A stretch of 64,000 bases of DNA from Adiantum capillus-veneris (Eukaryota > Streptophyta > Polypodiopsida > Polypodiales > Pteridaceae): assembly GCA_014529385.2 (NCBI GenBank), contig CM043958.1, forward strand, positions 141,896,234 to 141,960,233, written 5' to 3'. A program made the position numbers and the translations under genes. The notes below the pieces were generated by a model, which worked only from the letters and a program-made list of their open reading frames with translations, did not search any database and was not told the DNA's origin. Of the stretch, positions 61,900-64,000 are shown piece after piece. Within the stretch, counting starts at the first letter, position 1. The number at the start of each line of letters is the position of its first letter.

Positions 61900-63205
61900 G
61901 GTAGTACATTTTTTATTGTTTAGCTTCATTAGGAAGCATGGGATGATAAGAAGCAATCTATTAGTCACATGCACATTTTTGGTTGTTTAGCTTCATCAGG
62001 AAGATGATGGGGTCTAGGAGGGCCTCTTTATTTTTCATGAGATTGTGGAGGTGATTAACATTTTGACAAAAGGGTACACGCCATGTGTGCAAGAATGGTG
62101 GGCGTGTAAGAGAGGTAAGAGTGGTCAAAGGATGCACTTTTCTCCCCAAAAAGGAGGTGGACTTCCATAACTCCTACATATGATCTTTAATTTGAGTGGA
62201 GCTTATAAATTTGTAATCTGTGTGCTGAGCTCTTTCTATAGATATACTACATGATATGATTTTACGTGTTAGATTTTAAATTTCATTTTGGGAGGAAAAT
62301 TTGAATTTAAAAAACTAAACGTTTGCTTGTTTGAATTCAAAATCAATCCTTTGATTGCTTTCCTTAATAAAGATTTGACTCCCTTAGACTATCAAATAAA
62401 GAGGCCCTCCTAGACCCCATTCCCTTCCTAATGATGATTTAGTGCCACAAAAATAGTGTGAAAAATCGGATAATAAGGTTATCAAATACATTTTAATTGG
62501 TTACAGTCTTGAAAGAAAAGGTTATAGGTTATGGCATCCATAAACAAAATGTATCTTGGTTTCACGAAATGTTGTATTTGTGGAATATTTTTTTCAAACT
62601 TTGTTAGCATGTACCAGAGAGATTAACATAAGCTGACACAAAATTTATGACACTTGTTGCGTGCCTCTTGAATGTAAGTTCCCATGAGGCAAATGTACAT
62701 CCTATAGGGGTTTTTGAAAATGTTTCAAATCAGCCTATTATTGATGCAAATGTACATGATTCTCTTTATGTGGAAAGGGGATAATGATGAGGCTAGGATA
62801 TGCCAAAATGGATGACGCATACTTTGCGTGATAGTAAGTTGGATGAAACTACATCTAATCATACTTTTTCATGTTCTTGCCATGCAGCATGTGCATCAAA
62901 TTTGTATGCTTTTTGGATGTTTCTAGGGAATATGATGAAGAGAAACCTCTTTCTTTTGATGAAGCACATAACCAAAAAATTAGATGGCTACAATAAAATC
63001 AAAATATGATGCATTTTATAGAAAATGAAACGTGTAATTTATGTTATTTGCCGCCTGGAAAAAGTCCATTGGTACAAAGTGGATACAAGTTGAAACATAA
63101 GCTAGATGGTAAGATTGATTGCTACAAGGCTAGACTTGTTGCAAAAGGTTATGCACAACAAAAAGGCATTGACTATGAAGAGACTTTTGTTCCCACTTGT
63201 CAAAT
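61900..63205 (+). pseudogene. Copia element 2: post-integrase and RT N-terminal segment, displaced
   Basis: Directly after the protease come ISHMHIFGCLASSG, then (beyond the MITE) IGYSLERKGYRL, CILVSRNVVFVEYFF, and from 62800 MPKWMTHTLRDSKLDETTSN, GKSPLVQSGYKLKHKLDGKI, CYKARLVAKGYAQQKGIDYE, TFVPTCQ. In a normal copia polyprotein this belongs after the integrase, which here starts only at about 63590. The segment corresponds closely to the inverted segment of element 1. Confidence 0.8.
62009..62418. mobile_element. MITE inserted in copia element 2
   Basis: 410 bp with 25-bp perfect inverted ends: GGGGTCTAGGAGGGCCTCTT continuing ATTT at the left (62009-62033) and its exact complement at the right (62394-62418). 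Similarity between the flanks extends outward imperfectly (CATCA..GGAAG...ATG / CAT...CTTCC...TGATG). The interior has no ORF. It splits the copia FGCLA...LVPQK coding order. The target duplication is not clear. Confidence 0.85.
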
Positions 63206-64000
63206 GGTAGTTCTTTCTCACACTTGTTGATGCACTTTATGTACCAAGGATCAAAAAGAACTTTTGTATGTATTTGCACATGCAAGACCTGGTCTTGTTG
63301 TCAAACTTATGGATGTCAAATGTAGAGTTCATGATCTCATTTCTGGTGATAAAATTGTTGTATCTAGCATTTTGGTCCATGGTTGTATAAGCTCACTTTG
63401 TATGACAAGTGTGGGAAAAATCTTGCAAATGCAATCATGGATTCAAATGATATTTTAGATGAAAAACATTGGGGCATTTCAATTTTGCCAATTTTGCTGC
63501 ATTTTCAAAAATCTAATATGATTGCTTCTTTGCCGCCTCTTGAATACCTTCAAAGCATGATTGTGAAGGATGAATTTTGAGTAAGATGTAGTGTTCAAGT
63601 GTAAGAGCTACATACAGGTTAAACTTGTGCATAGCAACGTTTGTGGGTCTGTGCAAACTCCATCTTTGGGTAAATACCTATACTTTGTGACTTTCATTGA
63701 TGTTTACCCTACGTATGCATGGGTGTATCCACTTAAAGCTAAATCCAAATTATTCATGTGCATCAATAAATTTTTGGTTATGGCTGAAAATGTCTCTATA
63801 TGTATAATGGAAGCCCTCCGTTCAGATGGAGAGGGGGGGAGCATATGTCTCATGAGTTTAATGCATTTTTGGCTAGTCATGGGATAAAACACCAATGTAC
63901 AATACCATGTATAGCTCAAAAAAATGGTATTTTTGAGAGGAAAAACATGTTGCTTATAGAGGTGGAAGGATGTATGCCCAAGAATTGGAAGGATGTATAG
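63206..64000 (+). pseudogene. Copia element 2: repeated protease end, pre-integrase and integrase core
   Basis: The reading jumps back to the end of protease: TTGATGCACTTTATGTACCA repeats 61824-61843 almost exactly. It continues with LVVKLMDVKCRVHDLISGDK, HGCISSLCMTSVGK (pre-integrase), CGSVQTPSLGKYLYFVTFID, AWVYPLKAKSKLFMCINKFL, EHMSHEFNAFLASHGIKHQC and the QKNGIFERKNMLLIEVEG end at the window edge. FIDD has become FIDV. It continues beyond the window. Confidence 0.85.

Overview
This is a gene-poor, repeat-dense stretch of a plant nuclear genome. It is AT-rich, full of long (CA)n, (GA)n and (CT)n microsatellites, and dominated by broken Helitron, Ty1/copia, Ty3/gypsy and CACTA sequences. The decayed PPR repeats near 9-11.4 kb have a wording (SPDAIT.ACILKACG) that I associate with seed-free plants. 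I infer a homosporous fern or a related lineage, but cannot prove it from this window. I see no intact host gene, rRNA, tRNA, CRISPR array or bacterial operon.

Layout: (1) 1-8.06 kb is a minus-strand Helitron Rep/helicase relic. It is split by a 4.5-kb non-coding LTR element (1351-5855) with 141/143-bp LTRs, a tRNA-iMet-type primer site, a polypurine tract and a perfect 5-bp target duplication. (2) 8.9-11.5 kb holds minus-strand PPR fragments. (3) 12.5-23.6 kb is mostly anonymous sequence with microsatellites, a copia gag relic (18.45-19.1 kb) and a copia LTR fragment (19.84-20.05 kb). (4) 23.65-26.5 kb is a plus-strand gypsy 5' end: LTR-B, primer site and gag. A 227-bp tandem repeat follows. 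(5) 27.0-33.44 kb, minus strand, has a gag-like ORF and its leader, a 2-kb LTR-A, and a nearly intact gypsy pol (RT-RNase H-integrase). (6) 33.5-39 kb is anonymous and microsatellite-rich. (7) 39.0-43.6 kb is a minus-strand copia element with an internal inversion. (8) 44.2-51.4 kb starts with a plus-strand gypsy RT scrap and a foldback/MITE-like element. It continues with a gypsy protease/RT relic interrupted by a solo LTR-B, itself interrupted by a solo LTR-A. (9) 51.5-55.2 kb is an LTR end with a primer site, a leader holding four copies of a 24-bp palindrome, a gag-like scrap, and a CACTA-type DUF4216 fragment with an acidic tail. (10) 55.2-60.6 kb is anonymous. (11) 60.6-64 kb is a second copia element with scrambled module order and a MITE; it runs off the window.

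The most unusual signal is inside LTR-A (2001-bp and 1995-bp copies in opposite orientation). About 0.54 kb downstream of a TATA box lie two small ORFs (72 and 70 codons) that overlap by ATGA. Their proteins match each other at 22 of 46 gap-free positions while their codons differ at many synonymous sites, so they look like a duplicated protein kept by selection within an LTR. I do not recognise the family.

Coordinates of LTR ends, target duplications, tandem repeats and palindromes were read directly from the sequence. Domain names come from motif recognition without a database search. Relic boundaries are approximate.
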